Shown: positions 44,506-53,679 of the stretch, in pieces
Numbering within the stretch: the stretch's first letter is position 1
Layout of the letters: each line of letters begins with the position of its first letter
DNA from: CAZNKU01 sp045545235
Lineage (GTDB): Bacteria > Bacillota > Clostridia > Monoglobales > Firm-18
Assembly: GCA_045545235.1 (NCBI GenBank)
Contig: JAZQAN010000017.1
Coordinates: 9,241-73,240 of the forward strand
DNA length: 64,000 nt
Direction: 5' to 3'
Program-made: the position numbers and the translations under genes
Notes under the pieces: model-generated
Databases searched by the model: none
Seen by the model: the letters and a program-made list of their open reading frames with translations, nothing else
Told to the model about the DNA's origin: nothing

Positions 44506-45510
44506 CTAAAATTGACTCATATAATAAGATATTGCCTTTGATTTTTCGTTTTCATACGACGCTTTTATTTCATTCACAATAGAAACACTCTGATTCGTTT
44601 CTTTAAGAAGAATTTTTACCTTGCTTAAAATTTCATTAACCTTTACATCACATGCATCTTCAAGCGCCAATGCCTTTTCATATGCTCTTTTTCCAACCTT
44701 TGTCTTAGCACTTGACGGAATATTTTCCGGACCGCCATATTCTTCACAAAAAATCCTATACTGTGAATTTACCCAATCCTCAATAGCAGAAAGATCGGCA
44801 GAAAACTGACTTTTCAAAACATACAATTCACCTATCAACCGTGAAATTTCTTCGTTTTTTTCCTTATATTCCGGAGTTTGTTCTTCTTTTTTCTCATCAT
44901 TCACCTGAGGTTGTTGTTCATCCTTAGTCTGTGTTGTCTTTTTACTATTATCATCCTTAGACTGATTTATCTTTTTGCCATCGTTATTCTTAGACTGAGA
45001 TACTTTTTCATTAGTACCCTCGTTTTTTGTTTGGTTTGTTTTTTTATTTTCTTCAGAAGATTGTTCTGTTTTATTCTTATCAGTCGTTATAGCTTCACCA
45101 TCTTCTGTCACTTCATATTCTTTACTACTATTGTTAGTTTCAGTTTTTTCAGAAGACACCATTTCATTATTTCCTTCAGTTGAACCCGACTCGCTATCTG
45201 AAGAAGTTTCCTCAGTGCGACCCAAAATAATATTAATCGCATCTTCTTCAGAAATTTCTCCCTTGCTGAGTTTATCGCTTTCTTCTTCAGTAAGTGGGCG
45301 TATACCATCTATACCAATATCTTTTATGGTTTCTTTAAGTTTTTCTTCATCTCTTGCATATTTCTGTTCAAGCTCGTCGCTTCTGCCTGTCAAAACATAA
45401 TACATTGTGTGTATTTTGTTCCAATTTTTCACAACAAAAACACTTGCAACAGAAATAATTATTGCCACTATAACTAAAACAACCAATAAAATTATACTCT
45501 TCTTTTTCAT
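44506..45510 (-). CDS. Membrane-anchored protein with low-complexity linker, function unknown
   Basis: The 334-residue protein starts at ATG 45510 behind AAGAGGTATGAT. It has one N-terminal membrane segment (KKKSIILLVVLVIVAIIISV), then a Glu/Lys-rich stretch, then a Ser/Thr/Asn/Lys low-complexity region with four related units (QTKNEG, QSKNND, QSKDDN, QTKDEQ; about 155-205), and a helical C-terminus of ~110 residues that may form a coiled coil. The topology puts nearly all of it outside the cell. It ends 30 bp before the giant SLH gene and is almost certainly co-transcribed, so a link in surface assembly is plausible. I do not recognise a family. Confidence 0.8.
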   Translation of the reverse strand: MKKKSIILLVVLVIVAIIISVASVFVVKNWNKIHTMYYVLTGRSDELEQKYARDEEKLKETIKDIGIDGIRPLTEEESDKLSKGEISEEDAINIILGRTEETSSDSESGSTEGNNEMVSSEKTETNNSSKEYEVTEDGEAITTDKNKTEQSSEENKKTNQTKNEGTNEKVSQSKNNDGKKINQSKDDNSKKTTQTKDEQQPQVNDEKKEEQTPEYKEKNEEISRLIGELYVLKSQFSADLSAIEDWVNSQYRIFCEEYGGPENIPSSAKTKVGKRAYEKALALEDACDVKVNEILSKVKILLKETNQSVSIVNEIKASYENEKSKAISYYMSQF

Positions 45511-45556
45511 ATCATACCTCTTGAACAACAAACCCAATAAAAACGTTATTGAGATT

Positions 45557-46804
45557 TTATTTTTTTGTTGAGATTTTTTTCTTATCTGCAGCTGTCATTC
45601 TCGGTAATTTGCCTTCAACAATACTTTCTTCCGTTATGGTAACCTTTTGGATTTTCTGATTGGACGGAATTTCAAACATTATATCTGTCATAGTTTCTTC
45701 CAATATAGAACGCAAACCTCTTGCACCGGTCTTTAAATCTATAGCCTTTTTAGCTACAGCCTTAAGTGCATCTTCAGTAAATTCCAATTCTACCTCATCA
45801 AGACCTAACAGTTTTTTGTATTGTTTTACAAGGGCATTTTTGGGTTTCGTAAGAATTGAAATCAGTGCTTCTTCATCTAATGTTTCCAAAGTAGCAACAA
45901 CCGGAACACGACCTATAAATTCAGGAATTATACCAAATTTAATCAAATCCTGCGGTCTTACTTCCTTGAAAATTTCACCAACATCCTTATTTTTAGCACT
46001 TTCTACAGTAGCACCAAATCCCAATGATTTCTTACCAATACGGCTTCCTATTATTTTTTCAAGCCCATCAAAAGCCCCACCGCATATAAATAAAATATTT
46101 GTAGTATCTATTGGTATAAGCTCCTGCTGAGGGTGTTTTCTTCCTCCCTGAGGTGGAACCGATGCAACAGTACCTTCTAAAATTTTAAGAAGTGCCTGCT
46201 GTACTCCTTCACCACTTACATCGCGTGTAATAGATACATTTTCTGCCTTACGGGTAATTTTATCAATTTCATCAATATAAATAATACCTTTTTCAGCTCT
46301 TTTTATATCATAATCTGCCGCCTGAATAAGCTTTAGCAGAATGTTTTCAACGTCTTCACCTACATAACCGGCTTCAGTAAGTGCTGTAGCATCGGCAATC
46401 GCAAAAGGAACATCAAGTATTTTCGCAAGAGTCTGTGCCAGCAATGTTTTTCCCGAGCCTGTAGGGCCAAGCATCAAAATATTGCTTTTTTGTATTTCTA
46501 CACCATCTTCATCAATGCCATTTGCATTAATTCTTTTATAATGATTATAAACCGCTACGGCAAGCTGTTTTTTTGCATAGTCCTGCCCTATTATATAATC
46601 GTCAAGTATTTCCTTTATTTCCTTAGGTTTTGGAACATTCAAAAATTTAGGTTCTTCACTTACAATTTTATCATCAAATTCGTTTTCTATAATGCTTATA
46701 CAAGCTTTGATACAATCACTGCATATAGCCACGTCAGGCCCAACAATCAACTGATTGCTGGGCTTGCCGCAAAACGAACATCTTGATAAACTATTTTCAT
46801 TCAT
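45557..46804 (-). CDS. clpX: ATP-dependent Clp protease ATP-binding subunit ClpX
   Basis: The 415-residue protein has the N-terminal C4 zinc finger (CSFCGK and CSDCI), Walker A GPTGSGKT, Walker B IIYIDEIDKI, and the AAA+ sensor region GARGLRS. It unfolds substrates for ClpP. The ATG at 46804 is preferred over TTG 46813, which is only three bases from the GGAGG. It follows clpP by 26 bp. Confidence 0.97.
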   Translation of the reverse strand: MNENSLSRCSFCGKPSNQLIVGPDVAICSDCIKACISIIENEFDDKIVSEEPKFLNVPKPKEIKEILDDYIIGQDYAKKQLAVAVYNHYKRINANGIDEDGVEIQKSNILMLGPTGSGKTLLAQTLAKILDVPFAIADATALTEAGYVGEDVENILLKLIQAADYDIKRAEKGIIYIDEIDKITRKAENVSITRDVSGEGVQQALLKILEGTVASVPPQGGRKHPQQELIPIDTTNILFICGGAFDGLEKIIGSRIGKKSLGFGATVESAKNKDVGEIFKEVRPQDLIKFGIIPEFIGRVPVVATLETLDEEALISILTKPKNALVKQYKKLLGLDEVELEFTEDALKAVAKKAIDLKTGARGLRSILEETMTDIMFEIPSNQKIQKVTITEESIVEGKLPRMTAADKKKISTKK

Positions 46805-46830
46805 ATTTAACAAATGCCTCCGAGTAATAT

Positions 46831-47415
46831 TTATGGTCTGCTTGTAATAACCTTATCTATCAGTCCATACTGTGCAGCTTCATCTGCTGACATAAAGTTA
46901 TCTCTTTCAGTATCACGGATGATTTCATCAAGAGGTCTTCCTGTATTTTTAGCAAGAATTTCATTTAAATTCTGCTTTATTCTGATAATTCTGTCTGCAT
47001 GGATTTTTATATCAGTAGCCTGTCCCTGCATTCCTCCAAGAGGCTGATGAATCATTATTTCACTATTTGGAAGTGCATATCTCTTACCTTTTGCACCTGA
47101 TGACAACAAAAATGCACCCATACTTGCCGCCATACCCATACAAATTGTTGAAACATCACATTTAATATACTGCATAGTATCATAAATTGCCATACCTGCT
47201 GTTATGCTGCCACCGGGGCTGTTAATGTAAAGGCTGATATCCTTATCTGGGTCTTCAGCTTCCAGAAACAACAACTGTGCAACAACCAACCCTGCACTTA
47301 CATCATTAACCTCTTCGCCCAAAATGATGATTCTGTCCTTTAACAGTCGGGAATATATGTCGTATGCCCTTTCTCCTCTGTTTGTCTGTTCAATTACTGT
47401 TGGTACCAAGCTCAT
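46831..47415 (-). CDS. clpP: ATP-dependent Clp protease proteolytic subunit ClpP
   Basis: The 194-residue serine protease has MGMAASMGAFLL with the active Ser, MIHQPLGGMQGQATD with the His, and the usual N-terminal pore residues. It forms the tetradecameric chamber. The ribosome site is AAGGGGGAATCATA. It sits between tig and clpX in the standard order. Confidence 0.98.
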   Translation of the reverse strand: MSLVPTVIEQTNRGERAYDIYSRLLKDRIIILGEEVNDVSAGLVVAQLLFLEAEDPDKDISLYINSPGGSITAGMAIYDTMQYIKCDVSTICMGMAASMGAFLLSSGAKGKRYALPNSEIMIHQPLGGMQGQATDIKIHADRIIRIKQNLNEILAKNTGRPLDEIIRDTERDNFMSADEAAQYGLIDKVITSRP

Positions 47416-47439
47416 TATGATTCCCCCTTGCGGTATAAT

Positions 47440-48711
47440 TTACTTAGACTGCTCAACTATCATTTCAACAACTTTTCTGTTGATGATTCCGTCTTTGATA
47501 TCGTCTTCGTGGATGAATTTCTTAATATCTTCTGCCTTCATCTGATAGTTTTCTGCAATCTTGTTGTATTCTGCTTCTATATCTTCTGCAGATGCTTCAA
47601 TCTTCTCAGCCTTTGCAATTGCTTCTAAAGTCAAAGAAACTTTAACCTGCTTTGTAGCATGTTCTTTAAACTGTTCTTTGAATGAATCAGCTGTCATACC
47701 TGTCATCTGGAAATACTGCTGAAGATTAATGCCCTGACCCTGAAGTCTTGCATCGTAATCTCTAAGCATATTTTCAAGCTGATGGTTAATCATACATTCA
47801 GGAATTTCAACTTCTGTCTTTTCAGCAACAGCTTCAATAGCTTTATCTTCTGTTTCTGCCTTTGCTCTGTCAGCATTGTTCTTTTCAAGTTTAGCCTTTG
47901 TATCATTCTTAAGTTCTTCAAATGTATCAAATTCAGAAACATCTTTTGCAAACTCATCATCAAGTGCAGGAAGTTCCTTCTTTTTAATAGCATTGATTTT
48001 AACTTTAAATTCTACTGCTGCACCCTTAAGGTCTTCAGCATGATAATCTTCAGGGAAAGTCACATTTACAGTAACATCATCACCCTTGTTTGCACCGATA
48101 AGCTGATCTTCAAAGCCAGGAATAAACTGACCTGAACCTATTGTAAGTTCAAAATCTTTACCTTCGCCACCTGCAAAAGCTACTCCATCCTTAAAGCCTT
48201 CAAAATCTATAACAGCGATATCGTCTTTTTCAACAGCTCTGTCTTCAACTTCAACAACTCTTGAGTTTCTTTCCTGAAGTCTGGAAATTTCTGCATCTAC
48301 ATCTTCATCGCTTACATTATACTCAACTTTTTCAACTTTAATACCCTTGTATTTACCAAGTTTCACTTCAGGCTTTACAGTAACCTTAACTGAAAGTGTT
48401 GTATTTTCATCCTTTTTAATTTCTGATACATCAGTAATTTCAGGCTGATCTACTACTTCAAGTTCAAGTTCTTTAACTGCTTCTTCATACACTTCGCCGA
48501 ATACAAAGTTAAGCGCATCTTCATAAAAAATTTCTGCACCGTACATTTTTTCAACCATAGCACGAGGCGCTTTACCTTTTCTGAAGCCAGGAACATTTAT
48601 GTACTTTACATTTTTGTTATAAGACTTTTTCATTCCTTCTTCAAACTTTTCCGGAGTAATATCTAATTTAAACTCCGCTACGCTATTTTCAATCTTTTCC
48701 AATTTTGCCAT
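47440..48711 (-). CDS. tig: Trigger factor
   Basis: The 423-residue ribosome-bound chaperone and prolyl isomerase has the ribosome-binding loop GFRKGKAPR, the FKBP-like domain (DIAVIDFEGFKDGVAF, FIPGFEDQLIG) and the helical C-terminus. It starts the tig-clpP-clpX transcript behind TTGGAAGGAGC and a good promoter. Confidence 0.98.
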   Translation of the reverse strand: MAKLEKIENSVAEFKLDITPEKFEEGMKKSYNKNVKYINVPGFRKGKAPRAMVEKMYGAEIFYEDALNFVFGEVYEEAVKELELEVVDQPEITDVSEIKKDENTTLSVKVTVKPEVKLGKYKGIKVEKVEYNVSDEDVDAEISRLQERNSRVVEVEDRAVEKDDIAVIDFEGFKDGVAFAGGEGKDFELTIGSGQFIPGFEDQLIGANKGDDVTVNVTFPEDYHAEDLKGAAVEFKVKINAIKKKELPALDDEFAKDVSEFDTFEELKNDTKAKLEKNNADRAKAETEDKAIEAVAEKTEVEIPECMINHQLENMLRDYDARLQGQGINLQQYFQMTGMTADSFKEQFKEHATKQVKVSLTLEAIAKAEKIEASAEDIEAEYNKIAENYQMKAEDIKKFIHEDDIKDGIINRKVVEMIVEQSK

Positions 48712-48745
48712 TTTAAATTTGCTCCTTCCAAATTCTTATCTAGTT

Positions 48746-48774
48746 ATTATAACATATTTTTTTATTTTTTTCAA
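48746..48774 (-). promoter_or_regulatory. Promoter of tig-clpP-clpX
   Basis: Minus-strand TTGAAA (48769-48774), 17 bp, TATAAT (48746-48751). The -35 box overlaps the last codon of the metallophosphoesterase gene. Confidence 0.7.
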
Positions 48775-49448
48775 GTGATAATTTTATAAGGTAAAAATTC
48801 AAGATAGTCACAGGAAACAAGCCTGTATTCTATGCCGTTTTCCTCATAGTTTTCATACCCTGTAAAACCTGCTCCGTGAAGATGTCCGAAAAGGCACATT
48901 TTAACCTTGTAGTTTTCCATAAGCTGCTTGAATTTATCGTCAGGCGGATAATGCAAAACTGCAATTATATTTTCAGGTTCTTCTTTCAATGCAGAATCAA
49001 AAGATATTTTCAATCGTTCAAGCTCGCGGTTATGAACTTTCAAATCATCTTCATCACTGCTTGTAAGCTGCCATCCTCTTGTCCCGCATATTGCCGTACC
49101 TTCATACATAAAATGATTATTATGCAAAAACTTTATTGTATCAAAGCCATTTTGCTTACACCATTTTTCATGCTTACTCATAGTGGACCACCAGTAATCA
49201 TGATTTCCCTTTGAAATAAGCTTTGTTCCGTTTAAGCTGTTTATAAAGCTGAAATCTTCAAAGGTCTCTTCAAGATATGTTGCCCATGAATTATCTCCGT
49301 TTACAATAACAACATCAGTTTCTGCCACAGTGCTATTCCAGTTTGTTTTCAGTTTTTCTTCATAATTTTGCCATTTTTTACCGAATACATCCATCGGTTT
49401 ATCTGTACCAAAGGAAAGATGCAAATCGGAAATAGAAAACAATGCCAT
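48771..49448 (-). CDS. Metallophosphoesterase
   Basis: The 225-residue protein has the calcineurin-like metal-binding motifs in order: SDLHLSFG, GDNSW, GNHDYWW, LHYPP and GHLHGAG. It hydrolyses phosphoesters in the cytoplasm; the substrate is not predictable. The ribosome site is CAAGGGTGAATTT. It lies alone between tig and the DUF1540 gene on the other strand. Confidence 0.92.
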   Translation of the reverse strand: MALFSISDLHLSFGTDKPMDVFGKKWQNYEEKLKTNWNSTVAETDVVIVNGDNSWATYLEETFEDFSFINSLNGTKLISKGNHDYWWSTMSKHEKWCKQNGFDTIKFLHNNHFMYEGTAICGTRGWQLTSSDEDDLKVHNRELERLKISFDSALKEEPENIIAVLHYPPDDKFKQLMENYKVKMCLFGHLHGAGFTGYENYEENGIEYRLVSCDYLEFLPYKIIT

Positions 49449-49512
49449 AAATTCACCCTTGTATATTTTTTTGAAAGCTGATAATAATATTGTTGAAGGG
49501 AGATGTTATTTT

Positions 49513-49686
49513 ATGCAAAACAACTGCAATTCAAACAACAAAAACGAAATCTGCGGAATTTGCTGTCATGTAACAGACTGTGTATACAATGACGACAAAA
49601 AATGTATGGCAGGTCACATTAATGTAGGACCAAGCAATGCCACAACAACATCCGAAACAGACTGCGAAACTTTCAAAGCAAGATAA
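49513..49686 (+). CDS. DUF1540 cysteine-rich small protein
   Basis: The 57-residue protein, from ATG 49513 behind GAAGGGAGATG, has the DUF1540 pattern: an N-terminal polar segment, CGICCHVTDCVYND, CMAGHINVG, and a final TDCETF. These proteins are common in spore-forming Clostridia, and some are spore or stress associated; the role is unknown and probably involves a metal. It converges on thrC with only 20 bp between the stops. Confidence 0.88.
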   Translation: MQNNCNSNNKNEICGICCHVTDCVYNDDKKCMAGHINVGPSNATTTSETDCETFKAR

Positions 49687-49706
49687 TTTATCAGGTTGTT
49701 GAGGTT

Positions 49707-51209
49707 TTAAAGCCCCAACAGCTTGTTACATATAAATTCTTTAAGTTTATCCTTTTCAACAGAATCCGTAAATCTCGGATTTTTTGTTCTAAGATCATCC
49801 AACGACTTTGGTATGTCAAGAGATGTCTTTTCGTGAAGACAATCAAGAAGTTCAAACTCAGTTTTTCCATCCAGAATACCTTCGCCCTCAAGTGCAGTCA
49901 ATACAGCGTTGTTAAACTTGTATGGACTAGCAGTTGAAAGAATAACGGATTTTGTCATATCACCGGTTTCAAAAAGATACTGGTCATATACGTTTTTACC
50001 AACTGCAGTATGAGTATCCATTATGTAACCATAATTTTCAAATGTATCCTTTATTGTAAGAAGGGTATCGCCGTCATCACAGCAACCTCCCCACAGTATT
50101 TCTGAAATTCTTGATTTCATCAAATCGCTTACTTCATACTTACCTTCAGCAGCAAGAGTTTCCATATAAGCTTTTACTGCTTCACAGTCATTTTCTGCAA
50201 CATCATACAAAAATCTTTCAAGGTTACTTGAAATAAGTATATCCATTGAAGGTGATGCAGTTACACGAAAATCTCTGTTTTTATTATACACGCCTGTACG
50301 TATGAAATCGGTTAAAACATTGTTTTCATTTGACGCACATATAAGCTTGTTAACAGGAAGCCCCATCTTCTTTGCATAATATCCTGCGAGAATGTCACCA
50401 AAGTTACCTGTAGGAACAACAAAATTAACTTTATCTCCAAGGCTTATTTCCCTGGCTTTCAGCATATCACAGTATGCCGAGAAATAATAAACGATCTGCG
50501 GAAGCAATCTACCCCAGTTAATTGAGTTTGCAGAAGAAAGCATATATCCTTTTTCGTCAAGATATTTTTTGAATTCCTCATCTGTAAAAATCTTTTTAAC
50601 TCCGCTTTGGGCGTCATCAAAATTGCCAAGTATTCCACCAACGGAAACGTTGTTACCTTCCTGAGTAATCATCTGCAAACGCTGAATGTCGGAAACACCG
50701 TCATTAGGATAGAACACAGCAATCTTTGTACCTTCAACATCCTTAAACCCTTCCAATGCAGCTTTACCAGTATCACCGGATGTTGCAACAAGAATTACAA
50801 CTGTTCTGTCATCCTTTGTTTTCTTTACCGCCTTTGTCAGAAAGTGTGGTAAAATCTGCAACGCCACATCTTTAAACGCACAGGTTACTCCATGCCACAA
50901 TTCGAGAAAATAAACATTGTTATTAAGCTTATAAACAGGAGTAATGCTTCCCGAACCAAATTTTTCTTTGTTATACGCAGCATTAACACATTCCGAAATT
51001 TCTTCTGCTGAAAAATCAGTAAGATATTTACCAATAATATTCTCAGCACGTTGTACATATGTACAATCCTTCATACTGTCAATTTCATGTATTGAAATTT
51101 CAGGAAATATGTCAGGTACAAAAAGACCTCCATCCGGTGCAAGACCTGTTTTTATAGCATATGAACTTTCACATCCGTAGTTCTTGCTTCTTGTGCTGTT
51201 ATAATTCAT
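49707..51209 (-). CDS. thrC: Threonine synthase
   Basis: The 500-residue protein, from ATG 51209 behind AAAGGCGGTGGATTG, matches the long bacterial threonine synthase. It opens with NYNSTRSKNYGCESSYAIKTGLAPDGGLFVP and carries the PLP lysine in WHGVTCAFKDVALQ; ATSGDTGKAA and VPTGNFGDILAGYYAKKMG bind the cofactor phosphate. It converts O-phosphohomoserine to threonine. No other threonine gene is adjacent. Confidence 0.97.
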   Translation of the reverse strand: MNYNSTRSKNYGCESSYAIKTGLAPDGGLFVPDIFPEISIHEIDSMKDCTYVQRAENIIGKYLTDFSAEEISECVNAAYNKEKFGSGSITPVYKLNNNVYFLELWHGVTCAFKDVALQILPHFLTKAVKKTKDDRTVVILVATSGDTGKAALEGFKDVEGTKIAVFYPNDGVSDIQRLQMITQEGNNVSVGGILGNFDDAQSGVKKIFTDEEFKKYLDEKGYMLSSANSINWGRLLPQIVYYFSAYCDMLKAREISLGDKVNFVVPTGNFGDILAGYYAKKMGLPVNKLICASNENNVLTDFIRTGVYNKNRDFRVTASPSMDILISSNLERFLYDVAENDCEAVKAYMETLAAEGKYEVSDLMKSRISEILWGGCCDDGDTLLTIKDTFENYGYIMDTHTAVGKNVYDQYLFETGDMTKSVILSTASPYKFNNAVLTALEGEGILDGKTEFELLDCLHEKTSLDIPKSLDDLRTKNPRFTDSVEKDKLKEFICNKLLGL

Positions 51210-51590
51210 CAATCCACCGCCTTTAAACACAATAATGCTAACATATATAATACTACAAAATTTATAGTTTGTAAAGTAAAATTACACTTTTGCAATTTTA
51301 TCGTTAAAATTACCAACAATATTGCAACTTTTTAGGTAAAAATGGTTATAAAATCTTATTTAAATGCTACATACATTTTTAATATTCTCCCCCCCTTTTT
51401 TTGACAAAAATCCAAATTATTTTTCATTTAAAGCTGTCCAATTCGATAAAAATTGTTATTTTTGTATTTTTTGTGAAAAAAGCAAATAAAATTTTTCATT
51501 TTATACTTATTTTTGTACTTATAGCCATTGACTTAACGCTTTTTTTTATTTATAATATAGTTAGCATAGACTAGAATGAGGTGTTATATT
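51210..51590. other. 381-bp intergenic region with divergent promoters of thrC and citrate synthase
   Basis: An AT-rich gap. The thrC promoter (minus) is TTTACA (51270-51275), 17 bp, TATTAT (51247-51252). The citrate synthase promoter (plus) is TTGACT (51528-51533), 17 bp, TATAAT (51551-51556). Between them a C7 followed by T7 tract (51389-51402) interrupts otherwise mixed AT sequence. I found no T-box or riboswitch. Confidence 0.7.
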
Positions 51591-52955
51591 ATGAATTCTG
51601 AAAATATTTTTAATGATAAGGAAATAGTTGCTAAGCTATATGAAATTGCCGGAGAAAGCAACTATATTGACCCTGGATACTACAATCAGTACAACGTTAA
51701 AAGAGGTCTTAGAAACTCTAACGGTACAGGTGTACTTGTTGGTCTTACAAACATCGGCGATGTACACGGCTATATATTCGACGAAAATGAAAAAGTTGAG
51801 GTTGAGGGCAGACTACGTTACCGCGGCGTTGACGTTACGGAAATGGTTCGCACCTGTATAGAGGAAGACCGTTTCGGATTTGAAGAAACAATTTTCCTTA
51901 TAATTTTCGGTAAATTGCCAACAAAGTCACAGCTTGCAAGTTTTACCGAGCTTCTTAATGAATCTATGATTCTTCCAAAGAACTTTACTGAAGATATAAT
52001 TTTGAAAAACCCTACTCCGGACATTATGAACAAGCTCGCAAAATGCGTGTTGGCACTTTATTCAGATGATTATAATCCTGATGAACTTTCATTGCCAAAC
52101 CTTATAAGACAGGCTGTCTTGCTTATTGCCAGATTCCCCGTTATGATTGCACACGCATATTGTGCAAAAACTCATTATTACGACAGAAAAAGTCTTTATC
52201 TGCATTCACCACAGAAAAATCTTTCAATGGCAGAAAACTTTTTGTATATGATAAGACCGGATAATAAATATACAGACCTTGAAGCAAAGGTTTTGGACCT
52301 TGCACTTATTTTGCACGCCGAACATGGTGCAGGTAATAACTCAACATTTGTAACAAAGGTTGTTTCATCAACAGGTACCGACACTTACTCAGCAATTGCC
52401 GCATCTGTAGGTTCGCTTAAGGGACCAAAACACGGCGGTGCCAACAACAGAGTTATCGGTATGATGGATGAAATTAAAGCAAATGTTAAAAACTGGGAAG
52501 ATGATGAGGAAGTAAAGGCATACATCACAAAAATTCTTAAGAAGGAAGCTTACGATAAATCAGGTCTTGTTTATGGTATGGGCCACGCAGTTTATACACT
52601 TTCAGACCCACGTGCAGTACTTCTTAAGGAATATGCAGCAAAGCTTGCAAAAGCTAAAAATTGTGAAAAGGAATTTGAACTTTACAAAGCAGTTGAAAGA
52701 CTTACTCCTGACTTGTTCCACGAAATAAAGGGTAATACACAGGCCCTTGCGGCAAACGTAGACTTTTACAGCGGTTTTGTTTACAGTATGCTTGGTATAC
52801 CAAGTGAGCTTTATACTCCACTATTTGCAATGGCACGAGTTGTAGGTTGGTCTGCCCACAGAATTGAAGAGGTTATGACAAACAACAAAATTATCCGCCC
52901 TGCTTATAAGAGCGTTGTAAAGAAAAGTGAATATATTCCATTAAACAAAAGATAA
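51591..52955 (+). CDS. Citrate synthase
   Basis: The 454-residue protein, from ATG 51591 behind GAGGTG, has the citrate synthase core: HAEHGAGNNSTFVTKVVS, KGPKHGGANNRV, YGMGHAVYTLSDPR and DFYSGFVYSMLGIP with the catalytic His and Asp positions. It joins acetyl-CoA and oxaloacetate. It is longer than the ~370-residue Gram-positive form and resembles the clostridial type that lacks a full TCA cycle, feeding glutamate synthesis. It stands alone. A 2-methylcitrate synthase activity is not excluded. Confidence 0.93.
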   Translation: MNSENIFNDKEIVAKLYEIAGESNYIDPGYYNQYNVKRGLRNSNGTGVLVGLTNIGDVHGYIFDENEKVEVEGRLRYRGVDVTEMVRTCIEEDRFGFEETIFLIIFGKLPTKSQLASFTELLNESMILPKNFTEDIILKNPTPDIMNKLAKCVLALYSDDYNPDELSLPNLIRQAVLLIARFPVMIAHAYCAKTHYYDRKSLYLHSPQKNLSMAENFLYMIRPDNKYTDLEAKVLDLALILHAEHGAGNNSTFVTKVVSSTGTDTYSAIAASVGSLKGPKHGGANNRVIGMMDEIKANVKNWEDDEEVKAYITKILKKEAYDKSGLVYGMGHAVYTLSDPRAVLLKEYAAKLAKAKNCEKEFELYKAVERLTPDLFHEIKGNTQALAANVDFYSGFVYSMLGIPSELYTPLFAMARVVGWSAHRIEEVMTNNKIIRPAYKSVVKKSEYIPLNKR

Positions 52956-53022
52956 TTTTAAGGGATTGTAAAAAACTGATTGTTTTTTACAATCCCACTT
53001 TTTTATCTTATGTTCACAAAAC

Positions 53023-53679
53023 CTATGTATTTTGTTTTTTATATAGCTTTCTTACATTTACAAATGCCAGCATTACACAATAAAGAGAGTAAACAGCATA
53101 AATAAGATATGTAATCTGTGACGGCTCATTAAGCATCATCTGAACGTTAAGTAAAATATTCAACACTCCGTTTATTGGCCATAAATAGGAATATTCTATA
53201 AATGCAAGCATCGTAAGAATCGTAACATAAATACCGATAATAGAAGAAAATGTATCTAAAACTGCGTACAAAGAGCCTACAGATTCTAAAATACAAAAAC
53301 ATACTGCACAGGCACATAAAAATGTGGCGGCAGTAAACAAGCGCAATTTACGTGACATCTTTTTAAAAACTACCGATTTTTCATAAGACCGTTTATTCCA
53401 GTATATAAATGTTATAAGCTGCATAGGGAATGAAAACACCAAGCCTGATAATGCAGTTGCATAAGCACCCAGATGCATATACACAACTGCATACAGAAGT
53501 GCGTTTATTCCTCCAACCAAATATCCGAATCTGTTTGCTGAAGCCTGTAATGCCATAACAATAACAGATATAAAGAGTGGTATTATTCTATAAAAAGGCT
53601 GTCTAAAAATAATACCCGTGATAAGTATTGCAACGTAAGTAATTATAAGTATTATGTTTTTTGATGTTAATTTATTCAT
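53023..53679 (-). CDS. Multipass membrane protein, PnuC/YgjV-like
   Basis: The 218-residue protein has six or seven hydrophobic segments. The middle (RFGYLVGGINALLYAVVYMHLGAYATALSG) resembles nicotinamide-mononucleotide transporters and the related YgjV group, including the short linker and FPMQLITFIYWNKR. The ATG lies inside the end of the BNR gene, an 8-base overlap, so translation is coupled. The substrate is unknown; coupling with a sialidase-like enzyme suggests an unrecognised product rather than NMN, but this is inference. Confidence 0.65.
   Translation of the reverse strand: MNKLTSKNIILIITYVAILITGIIFRQPFYRIIPLFISVIVMALQASANRFGYLVGGINALLYAVVYMHLGAYATALSGLVFSFPMQLITFIYWNKRSYEKSVVFKKMSRKLRLFTAATFLCACAVCFCILESVGSLYAVLDTFSSIIGIYVTILTMLAFIEYSYLWPINGVLNILLNVQMMLNEPSQITYLIYAVYSLYCVMLAFVNVRKLYKKQNT

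Noticed and set aside
45511..45560. Weak CAATAA/TTATTG hairpin between clpX and the membrane-anchored gene
   Set aside because: The stem is only six A-T-rich pairs, not enough for a terminator; clpX transcription may run into the surface locus.
51231..51590. Possible T-box or amino-acid riboswitch upstream of thrC
   Set aside because: No T-box sequence, specifier stem or terminator is present in the leader; only ordinary promoters are seen.
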